This document shows, in pieces, positions 1 through 7,487 of a DNA stretch of 14,065 nucleotides; the stretch's first letter is position 1; each line of letters starts with the position of its first letter. The notes beneath the pieces are model-generated. The model saw only the letters and a program-made list of their open reading frames with translations, had not been told where the DNA came from and made no database searches. The DNA lies in the NCBI GenBank assembly GCA_006226555.1, contig SBGS01000196.1, positions 1 through 14,065 on the forward strand, given 5' to 3'. The DNA comes from Bacteroidota bacterium. Its GTDB lineage: Bacteria > Bacteroidota > Bacteroidia > Flavobacteriales_D > Crocinitomicaceae. A program made the position numbers and the translations under genes.

Positions 1-1599
1 GGAAATGATCAAAAGACGATCACATTGAAATATACACCACCGTGTACGTTACCTGTGATCAACTTGATCAACCCTACTTCAGAGACAATGACGACTGATC
101 AAGGATCAATTAACCTTCAGTTCAATATTTCCGGTGTTGCAAGCAACGGTATTCAGCTGACAAATAACGGAGCGGTTCAAACTGGAGCCATGTACAATGC
201 ATCAAGTGGAGCATACAGCAAGCGTATTTCTCTTGTTCAGGGTGCAAACCAAATTGTTGTAACAGCGACAAATGCTTGTGGAACAGTTACTGAGACGATC
301 TTGATCAACTATATCCCTTGTATCGAACCTGTAGTCACAATATTGGCTCCTATCAATAACTATATGACTGAACAAACATCTGTTCAAGTGCAGGCTACGG
401 TACTGAATGTTTCTGGGGTGAATGAGATCAGTATGACAGTAAATGGAGCTACAGTTTCAGGAGGAACCTACAATTCTACTTTGAAGAAATATGAAAATAC
501 GGCAAACCTTCAAGTAGGATCCAACACAATCATGATCACTGCGAACACAGATTGCGGAAGCGTAGTTAAAAAGGTGATCGTTGTGCGCAAGGAACCGGTT
601 GTAGAAACACCTGAGGAAATGATCACGATCTGCCACCGTCCTCCAGGAAACCCTGAAAATACGCAGACTTTGACAATCCCTGCTTCTGCATGGCCTGCAC
701 ACCAGGCGCACGGAGATGTTTTGGGACCATGTCCGGAAACAAATAATAATCAAGAGGAGGAATCTAACGAGGACAATATAGGTGAACAAATGATCACGAT
801 CTGTCACCGTCCTCCAGGAAATCCTGAGAACACGCAGACGTTAACAATTCCACTATCTGCATGGCCTGCACACCAGGCACACGGAGATGTTTTGGGACCA
901 TGTCCAAGCACGAATGGTAACAATGGCAACAACGGAAACAGTGGAAATAATGGTAATCCGGGTAACAATAATTCCGGTACAAACAACGGAAATAATGGAA
1001 GCAACGGAACAGGTAACGGTGGTCAGAATGAACAAATGATCACGATCTGTCACCGTCCTCCAGGAAATCCTGAGAACACGCAGGAGTTGACAATTCCACT
1101 ATCTGCATGGCCTGCACACCAGGCACACGGAGATGTTTTGGGGCCATGTCCAAGCACGAATGGTAACAATGGCAACAACGGAAACAGTGGAAATAATGGT
1201 AACTCGGGTAACAATAATTCCGGTACAAACAGCGGAAATGGAAATGCCAATTCGGGTTCGACATCCACATCGGGAACTGGGAATTCAGGTTCGGGTAGTA
1301 CAACAGAAGGCACTCAGAATGAGAACACTGTTGGCGGGTCAGTGCCGGTTCGCCCTGGAACTACAGGTGGTAGTAACACAGAATCTGAAGGAGAAGGAGG
1401 AACAGGAACGAATACGGAAACAGGAGGAGAGTCCAATTCTACCGAAGAGGGAGTCCAAAATGAAAATAACGTAAACGGAAATGTGCCGGTAAGACCTAGA
1501 GGAGGAACAGAAGAAGGGACAGGAGGAGACGATGGAACGAGAACGCGTCCAAGCGCTCCAAATCCAAGAACGGGATCTCCGTCAGGAGGACGACCATAA
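1..1599 (+). CDS. Secreted/surface repeat protein with Ig-like domains and three Cys/His modules (5' end missing)
   Basis: The frame is open from base 1, so this is the last 532 residues of a longer protein; a TTG at 25 is not a credible start. Residues 1-14 look like the last strand of an upstream Ig-like domain. Two Ig-like beta domains follow (about 16-105 and 108-197), each with a 'GxNxIxxTAxxxCG' strand. Cysteines at 15, 93, 107 and 185 lie at domain borders and could form disulfides. Three copies of a 39-residue module follow (codons 207-245, 264-302, 346-384) with the pattern ICHRPPGNP...AHxAHGDxxGPC. Asn/Gly/Ser linkers separate copies 2 and 3 and continue after copy 3. The tail is Gly/Ser/Thr/Glu-rich and carries a 'QNENxVxGxVPVRP' motif twice. 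No T9SS sorting domain, LPXTG or membrane anchor is visible at the C-terminus. I infer an extracellular adhesive or structural protein; the function is unknown. A terminator follows directly. Confidence 0.85.
   Translation, partial: GNDQKTITLKYTPPCTLPVINLINPTSETMTTDQGSINLQFNISGVASNGIQLTNNGAVQTGAMYNASSGAYSKRISLVQGANQIVVTATNACGTVTETILINYIPCIEPVVTILAPINNYMTEQTSVQVQATVLNVSGVNEISMTVNGATVSGGTYNSTLKKYENTANLQVGSNTIMITANTDCGSVVKKVIVVRKEPVVETPEEMITICHRPPGNPENTQTLTIPASAWPAHQAHGDVLGPCPETNNNQEEESNEDNIGEQMITICHRPPGNPENTQTLTIPLSAWPAHQAHGDVLGPCPSTNGNNGNNGNSGNNGNPGNNNSGTNNGNNGSNGTGNGGQNEQMITICHRPPGNPENTQELTIPLSAWPAHQAHGDVLGPCPSTNGNNGNNGNSGNNGNSGNNNSGTNSGNGNANSGSTSTSGTGNSGSGSTTEGTQNENTVGGSVPVRPGTTGGSNTESEGEGGTGTNTETGGESNSTEEGVQNENNVNGNVPVRPRGGTEEGTGGDDGTRTRPSAPNPRTGSPSGGRP
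619..735 (+). repeat. Cys/His module, copy 1 (39 codons)
   Basis: First of three in-frame copies of the module. Within it C5, H6, H28, H31, D33 and C38 are the candidate metal or disulfide residues. It differs from copy 2 at about 13 of 117 bases but at only one residue (Ala22 against Leu22), so nearly all the change is synonymous. Confidence 0.9.
790..906 (+). repeat. Cys/His module, copy 2 (39 codons)
   Basis: Second copy, separated from copy 1 by an acidic Asn/Glu linker of 18 codons. It belongs to the larger duplicated unit that begins at 783. Confidence 0.9.
1036..1152 (+). repeat. Cys/His module, copy 3 (39 codons)
   Basis: Third copy. It differs from copy 2 by four bases, which change one residue (position 17, Thr to Glu). 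It is followed by the same Asn/Gly/Ser linker as copy 2. Confidence 0.9.
1306..1500 (+). repeat. Two copies of an 18-codon 'QNEN...VPVRP' motif in the tail
   Basis: Codons at 1306-1359 and 1447-1500 encode the related peptides EGTQNENTVGGSVPVRPG and EGVQNENNVNGNVPVRPR (second copy given from its second residue, 1450). Between them lies a Gly/Glu/Thr-rich spacer. This is a second repeat class, unrelated to the Cys/His module. Confidence 0.75.
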
Positions 1600-1602
1600 C
1601 AC

Positions 1603-1634
1603 AAAGGCTGCAAGAAATTGCAGCCTTTTTTTTT
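1603..1634 (+). terminator. Rho-independent terminator of the repeat-protein gene
   Basis: A GGCTGCA/TGCAGCC stem (1606-1612 with 1619-1625), extended by A-T pairs, encloses a six-base loop and is followed by nine T (1626-1634). It starts four bases after the stop codon, so the repeat protein is the last gene of its transcript. Confidence 0.9.
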
Positions 1635-1648
1635 ACACTTTAATTGAA

Positions 1649-1680
1649 CTTGTTTAAGTCGCAGTTACTAACTATATTCG
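1649..1680 (+). promoter_or_regulatory. Bacteroidota-type promoter for the PpiD-like gene
   Basis: A CTTG at 1649-1652 and TATATTCG at 1673-1680 are separated by 20 bases, matching the -33/-7 consensus TTTG-N19-21-TAnnTTTG with one mismatch in each box. It would start transcription near 1685 and give a leader of about 25 bases. Confidence 0.45.
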
Positions 1681-1712
1681 CATCCTTAATTTTAGTTTAG
1701 AACAGAACTGCA

Positions 1713-3896
1713 ATGGCGATAATTGGAAAAATTCGTGAAAAATCCTGGTTGATCCTTGTGTTGGTCGGAGGTGCTTTATTGGCGTTCATCCTTGGTGACT
1801 GGCAAAAGATCAGTGGAGGTTTGGAAGATCAATATGGTTTGGGTCTTGTTTATGGAGAAATGGTTGATAGAGATGCGTATCAAACAGCATACAATATAGC
1901 TGACTTGAACGCCGAACGTCAGGCACAGCAATCAAGACAACCTAAACAACCGGTTGATGAAGTAGCCGTTTGGAACTCTTTTGTTCAGGACATGGTGATC
2001 AACCAAGAAATGGAGGCTTTGGGAATTGATGTGAGTCAAGGTGAGTTTGACGCTTATCTGTATGGAGAAGACGGCTTTCCAGTAATGCCTGATCTTGCGC
2101 AGAACTTCATTGACTCTACAACAGGACAATTTTCTCGCCCGATGCTTGAGGCGAGAATTGAAGATATGAAGTCTTCAGATGATCCTGAGATCCAAAAACA
2201 ATGGGAAGAAAGCGAGAAGTATTATATCGACAGAAGAAAGAAGGAAAAGTACTTCTCTATTTTGGAGCAAGGAACATACGTTACTAAACTCGAGGCGAAA
2301 TCTGAATATACAGCTCAAAAAGAAGTGAAGAACATTTCATTTGTACTGCGCCGTTTTTCTGAGATCAGCAATGATGATATCAAAGTAGATGACGCTAAAT
2401 TACGTGAGTACTTCGAAAAGAACAATGTAAATAAGAAATACGAAAACCGTTTCTCTACAAGAGACGTGAAGTATTTTGACATTAAGATCGTTCCTTCGAA
2501 AAAAGATTCGTCTGAGTTCAACAACATGATCGAAAAGATTAAATCAGAACTTGCGTCTACAAAAAATGACTCCACTTATGTTTTGAAGAACAGCGACCTA
2601 CGTTTTTATACAAGCGGACCGTATAGTACAGCTGTTCCTGAAGGACACCCGAACGCCAGCCAGCACTTGAACTATCCTGCTGCGATGGATACTGTTTTCG
2701 AAAAAGCTCAATTGGGACAGATCGTTGGGCCATATCAGCACAACGGGGTTTACAATATTGCCAAGGTAATTGGATTTACACGTGATACGATCAATGCACG
2801 TCACATTCTACTTCCGGTACCGGAAGGAAAGGAAAGTGAAGTACAGGCAAGAGCAGATAGTATCCTAAAGGTGATCAACAAAGACAATTTTGTGGAATAC
2901 GTTAAAAAGTATTCTACGGATACAGGTTCTGCTGCTAAAGGAGGAGAGCTTGGAGATTTCTTCTTCTCTCAGATGGTTCAACCTTTTGCTACTTTCTGTG
3001 CTGACAAACCAATCGGTGAGATTGGACAAGTAAGATCACAATTTGGTATTCACATTATTGAGGTGCTTGATCGTAAAGGTCCTAATCACCCACGCTTGGC
3101 ATTGATCCAGAAGGAATTAAAACCTAGCAGTGAAACGCTTGAAAATATTGAGAAGGAGGCGTATGACATGCTTTACGCGCTTGACTCTAAACTTTCTAAG
3201 ATCTCGGATCAAAACGAGCGCGTTGATATGTTTGACACGCTTGCAATGGATAAGAATTACTTTACACGTCCGGTAACGATCCAGGAGAATAGCCCAAGAC
3301 TGTTTGGATTCAACACAACACTTGCTGAAGACAAGATCCTTGAGCTTGCGTTCAATGAAGACGCAAAAGTTGGAGATCTAGTAAACTCTCCGATCAAGGA
3401 TAAGGATCGCTATGTAATTGCGATTGTTGGTTCGATCAAAGTGAAAGGTGAAGCCAAATTTGAGGATGTGAAGCAGATCGTCAAAAATGATTACATCCAG
3501 GATCAAAAAGCAAAACGTTTGATGGCTCAGATGATGAATGCGAAAAGTCTTGATGCTCTTACAAAAAATGGTAAGGCATCAGTTCAAAAAGCTGAAGTTG
3601 TTTTTGCTAATCCACAGATAACAGGTGGAGGATTCGAACCTGAAGTAGTTGGTGCGTTATTCAGTGGGTTGAAAGACGGTCAAATGACTAAGCCGATCCA
3701 AGGTAAGCAAGGTGTCTACGTTGTTCGCATTGATAAAACTATGAAGGCTCCTGCAGCAAGTAACTATGATGTAGAAAGAGATCAATTATTGTCGACAACC
3801 AAAGCTCGCGTGAAGAGTGAGGCAACTAAGGCCTTAGTGGAGCAAGCAGATGTTATTGATAACAGAAGGTTCTACAACATTGGTATTCGCAGATAA
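1713..3896 (+). CDS. ppiD: PpiD/SurA-like membrane-anchored peptidyl-prolyl isomerase (foldase)
   Basis: This 727-residue protein has a short basic N-terminus and one membrane helix (about 12-28), then a SurA/PpiD-like helical chaperone region to about 240. It should sit in the inner membrane with its body in the periplasm, helping exported and outer-membrane proteins to fold. The clearest parvulin domain is at about 361-454: it opens with ARHILL, has GGELGDF in the middle and ends with FGIHIIEVLDR. Two further stretches resemble only the C-terminal part of a parvulin domain: about 324-356 (GQIVGPY...GVYNIAKV) and about 642-680 (GQMTKPI...GVYVVRI), suggesting degenerate extra copies. At 727 residues it is longer than E. 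coli PpiD (about 620), which is usual in Bacteroidota. The ATG at 1713 directly precedes the membrane helix. It stands alone between two terminators. Confidence 0.88.
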   Translation: MAIIGKIREKSWLILVLVGGALLAFILGDWQKISGGLEDQYGLGLVYGEMVDRDAYQTAYNIADLNAERQAQQSRQPKQPVDEVAVWNSFVQDMVINQEMEALGIDVSQGEFDAYLYGEDGFPVMPDLAQNFIDSTTGQFSRPMLEARIEDMKSSDDPEIQKQWEESEKYYIDRRKKEKYFSILEQGTYVTKLEAKSEYTAQKEVKNISFVLRRFSEISNDDIKVDDAKLREYFEKNNVNKKYENRFSTRDVKYFDIKIVPSKKDSSEFNNMIEKIKSELASTKNDSTYVLKNSDLRFYTSGPYSTAVPEGHPNASQHLNYPAAMDTVFEKAQLGQIVGPYQHNGVYNIAKVIGFTRDTINARHILLPVPEGKESEVQARADSILKVINKDNFVEYVKKYSTDTGSAAKGGELGDFFFSQMVQPFATFCADKPIGEIGQVRSQFGIHIIEVLDRKGPNHPRLALIQKELKPSSETLENIEKEAYDMLYALDSKLSKISDQNERVDMFDTLAMDKNYFTRPVTIQENSPRLFGFNTTLAEDKILELAFNEDAKVGDLVNSPIKDKDRYVIAIVGSIKVKGEAKFEDVKQIVKNDYIQDQKAKRLMAQMMNAKSLDALTKNGKASVQKAEVVFANPQITGGGFEPEVVGALFSGLKDGQMTKPIQGKQGVYVVRIDKTMKAPAASNYDVERDQLLSTTKARVKSEATKALVEQADVIDNRRFYNIGIRR

Positions 3897-3913
3897 TTAT
3901 TAAGAAAAATATG

Positions 3914-3940
3914 AAAAGCCGCTTTCGAGCGGCTTTTTTT
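3914..3940 (+). terminator. Shared bidirectional terminator with UUCG loop
   Basis: The stem AAAAGCCGCT (3914-3923) and AGCGGCTTTT (3928-3937) closes on a TTCG tetraloop, which is very stable in RNA. Seven T (3934-3940) follow on the plus strand. Read on the minus strand the same hairpin ends in a weaker T tract, so it can serve both the PpiD-like gene and dprA, whose stop codon overlaps it at 3939-3941. Confidence 0.88.
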
Positions 3941-5045
3941 ATGCGATAAATTCAACCTGATCTCCCGGCAGCTTGCGTATCAATCCTTTCATTTCAAGTA
4001 AAAAGAGTGTAGCTTGTACACTCGATATGGGTTGTTGCAATTTCATGGCGATCACATCAACATGTGCTGACCGAATTGAACGAACGAATTGAATAATGCG
4101 TAGCTCATCAGAGGAGAGCTCAGGGAATAGGGTTCTCTGAACTTCAGTTTTAATGCTCGTATTCTTCCACCCCATTTTTTCCAGAAATGACGCTGGATTT
4201 TCATACAAATGAGCCTCATCATTAGCGATCAGTAAATTACAGCCAAGTGATGTTTCCATGGAAATCATTCCCGGAACCGCAAAAACATCCCTGTTATAGT
4301 CATTTGCAAGTCTCGCCGTTATCAAGGAGCCTCCCGAGCTTTTGCTTTCTATCACAATTGTTGCATCACTAACACCTGCTACCAATCTGTTTCGCTTTGG
4401 AAAATTTTCGCGATCAGGATTGGTTCCCGGTGGAAATTCCGTCATAAGCATACCTCCTCGAGAAACTATTTTACGCGCAAGAGCTCTGTTCTTGTGCGGA
4501 TAAATGCGATCAAGACCATGACCCAGCACAGCAATGGTTGGAATATCATTGTCTAAGCTGAATTGATGTGCCCAGGTATCGATCCCGTAGGCGAGTCCAC
4601 TTACGGTTCTGATGTTCTGATCAGAAAGATTTTCGACAAGCTGCCTGCAGACATCTAAACCATAACCCGTGGGCTCTCGCGTACCTACAATTGCCGTGAA
4701 TCTACCGGAATTCAGATCACAATCGCCGAGCGTATAGAGTACAAGTGGTCCATCCGGTGTTTTGTTTAATCGATGCGGAAATAAGTCGTCGGTATAAAAA
4801 CGGGTGTCAATATTGTTTTTCTCATTAAACCTTAGGATAGAATCTGCACTTTCTAAAGCGCCGGATCGATCCATTTGTTCAAACAATTCCTTTCGATAAC
4901 CACTTGATCGTGAGAGGTTTTTGGGGCTATCAAAAAACAAGCGTTCCAGATCGGGTAGTTTTTCGACCAGATCTTTTCCGCGGCGCGGGCCAATTCCGAA
5001 CAACAAACTTAGGGCAGTTTGGTAGTGTAGGTCAGTGTAATTCAA
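3939..5045 (-). CDS. dprA: DNA-processing protein DprA
   Basis: DprA binds incoming single-stranded DNA in natural transformation and loads RecA on it. The protein has 368 residues. The N-terminus is a helix-hairpin-helix/SAM-like part ('LLFGIGPRRGKDLVEKL', about 14-30). The Rossmann core (about 115-290) holds IVGTRE, SGLAYGID (149-156), TEFPPGTNP (202-210), NFPKRNR (214-220), GGSLITARLA (238-247) and VFAVPG (254-259), all family hallmarks. The C-terminal 60 residues look like the winged-helix DprA domain. No ATG is suitable: an in-frame stop lies at 5064-5066, and the protein aligns with typical DprA N-termini from the TTG at 5045, so TTG (or the ATT just before it) is the likely start. It converges on the PpiD-like gene and diverges from the TonB receptor with a 45-base gap. 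No competence neighbours are present. Confidence 0.95.
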   Translation of the reverse strand: MNYTDLHYQTALSLLFGIGPRRGKDLVEKLPDLERLFFDSPKNLSRSSGYRKELFEQMDRSGALESADSILRFNEKNNIDTRFYTDDLFPHRLNKTPDGPLVLYTLGDCDLNSGRFTAIVGTREPTGYGLDVCRQLVENLSDQNIRTVSGLAYGIDTWAHQFSLDNDIPTIAVLGHGLDRIYPHKNRALARKIVSRGGMLMTEFPPGTNPDRENFPKRNRLVAGVSDATIVIESKSSGGSLITARLANDYNRDVFAVPGMISMETSLGCNLLIANDEAHLYENPASFLEKMGWKNTSIKTEVQRTLFPELSSDELRIIQFVRSIRSAHVDVIAMKLQQPISSVQATLFLLEMKGLIRKLPGDQVEFIA

Positions 5046-5090
5046 AATATTTGGTATTTTAGGCTACTTTAATTTACGAAAATACTTCGT

Positions 5091-7487
5091 ATGAAATACC
5101 AGCTATTACTATTTATACTCGTCCCATTTTTGGCGATGAGCCAGCTCAATGGAACCGTCGTTGATGATGTATCTAAGGCTCCTGTGTATGGTGCTAAGAT
5201 CGTAGCGTCAGACGGAAACAAGGCTTTGACAGATTTTGACGGTAAGTTCACGCTGAACACAACGGAATTTCCTGTTAGGCTCTATATCTCAGCGCAATCG
5301 TATTTAACGGACACTGTTATCTGTGAAGCTGCGGGAGAAATTTCTATTTCCCTTAAACCGGAGGTGCAAGAGATCAAATCGGTCGTAATTACCGCGGGGC
5401 GCAGAAGTCAGGATATCGAGGACGTTGCGATCTCAATGGAGATCATACGCCCTGAGCTGGTGGACAACAAAGGAATGGCAAATTTGGAAGAGGCTGTGGA
5501 TCAAAGCCCGGGAGTATTTACCATGGATGGTCAGGTGAGTATCCGAGGAGGAAGTGGATTTGCTTACGGTGCTGGTTCAAGAGTTTTGTTGTTATGGAAT
5601 GGTGTGCCTATTCTTGCCGGTGATGCGGGAGACGCGAAATGGAACGCAATACCGATGGAAAGTGCTGCACAGATCGAGATACTCAAAGGTGCTTCTTCAG
5701 TATTATACGGTTCAGGTGCCCTGAATGGGATCATATCGTTGACTGAAAGAGAACCGGGATTAAAGCCGGAAACACGCTTTAAAATACAGTCTGGGATCTA
5801 CGACAATCCAAGAAGAGCAAGCCTTAAATGGTGGTCATCTAACCCAATGTTCCAACAGGCAGATTTCTATCATGGTAGAATGTTTAAGAACTTCGGTTTC
5901 ACTTTTGGGGCAAATGGGTACTTAAACCCGGGTTATAAACAGGGAGAACAAGAAAATCGGGCAAGAATCAACGGGTCGATCTACATTCGTCCGTCTAAAA
6001 TGAAAAATCTTAAGGCAGGGGTCGGATATAACTTCCAATATGCTAAAACTGGAAACTTCATTATCTGGGACAGTGACAGTACGGCCTATGTTCCCGGAGG
6101 TGGAGCAGACACGAGTCTTGATGAATCAACACTTACCTACCAGGATGGTATCCGAATGAGTATCGATCCATATGTAAAAATGGTGGATAAGTTTAAAAAT
6201 CTTCACACGCTTAGAACGAGATATTACCTGGTTTCCAATAATAACATCAGTAATCCTTCGCAGTCTACAACTTCAGATGTGACGTATGGAGACTATCAAT
6301 TCCAAACCAGATGGGAAAATGGGATCGTATTAACCTCAGGATTTACATATACCAGAACCAATGTAAGGTCTAATCTGTTTGGAGATCATAATTCTGATAA
6401 CCTAGCTGCTTATTCGCAGTATGAACAGAAAATTGGTAAGCTCGACGTGACTGCAGGTGTTCGATTAGAGCATTTCCAACAGGATGGTAAAAGAGGAGAT
6501 ACCTATTATTACCTTAATGCGGACTCAACGTCAAAATTGCCCGTGTATCCCATTGCCAGACTTGGGCTACATTATGAAGTTGCCAAGGCAACTCACCTGA
6601 GAGCATCTATTGGTCAAGGGATCCGCTATCCAACAGTTGCTGAGCGCTACACCTCTACTTCAGTGGGGGCATTAAATGTGTTTAAAAATCCGAACTTATA
6701 TCCTGAATCTGGATGGGCTGCTGAAATTGGAATCAAACAAGGCGTGAAGATTGGAGACAACTGGATGGGTTATGTGGATGTTGCCGGTTTCATCAATCAA
6801 TACAAGGACATGATGGAATTCCAGTTTGGAGTATTTAACCCTGTTACAAGCAAGAGATTGGATATTGACAATCCAGATGATCTTGTAGAGCTAGGCCAAT
6901 TGTTTGCCCAAGGATTTACTATTCCGGAGGTTCTTGGATTTGCTGCTGTAAATGCCGAAAGGGCGCGTATTACGGGTATTGAGCTCTCTTTCAATAGTAT
7001 TGGTCAAATAGGAGATGTCAAGCTTACTTCGCTTTTGGGTTACACCTACATGAATCCTGTTACGTTGAATAATGACTCATCGTATTTATCGACCTTCTCT
7101 ACTTTTGATCCGGACACAAATACCTTTGTCAATATTTTGAAATACCGATTCAATCATCTTGCAAAAGCAGACGTTGAGTTGGAATATAAGGGGTTTTCAA
7201 TTGGTTTTTCATGTCGTTATAACAGTAACATGACGAATGTTGACAGGGTATTTGAGATAGAGATATTTGATAATTCAGGAATATACATTTTACCGGGACT
7301 TGAGAATTACAGAAAGCAATTTAACAAAGGAAATCTCGTTTTTGATGCAAGAATGGGTTATTCATTCGGAAAGCACTACAGAGTAGGGTTCATCGTCAAC
7401 AACGTTTTCAATGAAGAGTATTCATCAAGACCTGGAGATGTTCAACCTCCTAGAAATTTCATCGTTCAACTTCAAATGAAGTTTTAA
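5091..7487 (+). CDS. TonB-dependent outer-membrane receptor
   Basis: This 798-residue protein should be an outer-membrane beta-barrel importer powered by TonB-ExbBD. A signal peptide (1-17, cleaved after 'AMS') precedes a carboxypeptidase-regulatory-like domain (about 19-90). A TonB-box-like strand 'SVVITAGRR' (97-105) follows. The plug (about 108-222) has SPGVFTMDGQVSIRGG (139-154), ILKGASSVLYGSGALNG (197-213) and the conserved NGVPI. The rest forms the barrel, with an IRYP/'ERYT' segment near 510-520 and a terminal aromatic residue (Phe798), usual for BAM recognition. There is no SusD partner, so it is not a SusC-type glycan system; the ligand (siderophore, cobalamin, other) cannot be told from sequence. 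Its stop overlaps the kdsB start by one base (TAATG), implying co-transcription and translational coupling. Confidence 0.92.
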   Translation: MKYQLLLFILVPFLAMSQLNGTVVDDVSKAPVYGAKIVASDGNKALTDFDGKFTLNTTEFPVRLYISAQSYLTDTVICEAAGEISISLKPEVQEIKSVVITAGRRSQDIEDVAISMEIIRPELVDNKGMANLEEAVDQSPGVFTMDGQVSIRGGSGFAYGAGSRVLLLWNGVPILAGDAGDAKWNAIPMESAAQIEILKGASSVLYGSGALNGIISLTEREPGLKPETRFKIQSGIYDNPRRASLKWWSSNPMFQQADFYHGRMFKNFGFTFGANGYLNPGYKQGEQENRARINGSIYIRPSKMKNLKAGVGYNFQYAKTGNFIIWDSDSTAYVPGGGADTSLDESTLTYQDGIRMSIDPYVKMVDKFKNLHTLRTRYYLVSNNNISNPSQSTTSDVTYGDYQFQTRWENGIVLTSGFTYTRTNVRSNLFGDHNSDNLAAYSQYEQKIGKLDVTAGVRLEHFQQDGKRGDTYYYLNADSTSKLPVYPIARLGLHYEVAKATHLRASIGQGIRYPTVAERYTSTSVGALNVFKNPNLYPESGWAAEIGIKQGVKIGDNWMGYVDVAGFINQYKDMMEFQFGVFNPVTSKRLDIDNPDDLVELGQLFAQGFTIPEVLGFAAVNAERARITGIELSFNSIGQIGDVKLTSLLGYTYMNPVTLNNDSSYLSTFSTFDPDTNTFVNILKYRFNHLAKADVELEYKGFSIGFSCRYNSNMTNVDRVFEIEIFDNSGIYILPGLENYRKQFNKGNLVFDARMGYSFGKHYRVGFIVNNVFNEEYSSRPGDVQPPRNFIVQLQMKF

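Larger units (their letters stand above)
783..1239 (+). repeat. Recent 246-bp-period direct duplication (module plus Asn/Gly/Ser linker)
   Basis: Bases 783-993 and 1029-1239 align without gaps at an offset of 246 (82 codons). By hand alignment they differ at 7 of 211 positions. The unit covers module 2 or 3 and about 29 codons of the Asn/Gly/Ser linker after it. The offset is a multiple of three, so the duplication keeps the reading frame. Confidence 0.9.

Noticed and set aside
901..1260. Possible CRISPR array or minisatellite from the spaced repeats
   Set aside because: The repeats are in-frame protein modules of 117 bases with Asn/Gly codon linkers. There are no short identical palindromic repeats with unique spacers.
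457..1313. Several open frames on the minus strand and one at 1133-1474 on the plus strand inside the repeat gene
   Set aside because: They repeat in register with the module duplications and are Cys/His- or Leu/Pro-rich shadow translations with no start signals or family features. The plus-strand frame in phase 1 is the real gene.
1314..1613. 99-codon minus-strand frame rich in Pro/Val/Ser opposite the tail
   Set aside because: It is the complement of low-complexity Gly/Glu/Thr codons, which rarely give stops on the other strand. It also runs into the terminator of the real gene.
5046..5090. Promoters for both dprA and the TonB receptor in the 45-base divergent gap
   Set aside because: A TATTTTCG on the minus strand (5077-5084) and a TTTG at 5050 on the plus strand are present, but neither has a partner box at the right spacing, so I do not call them.
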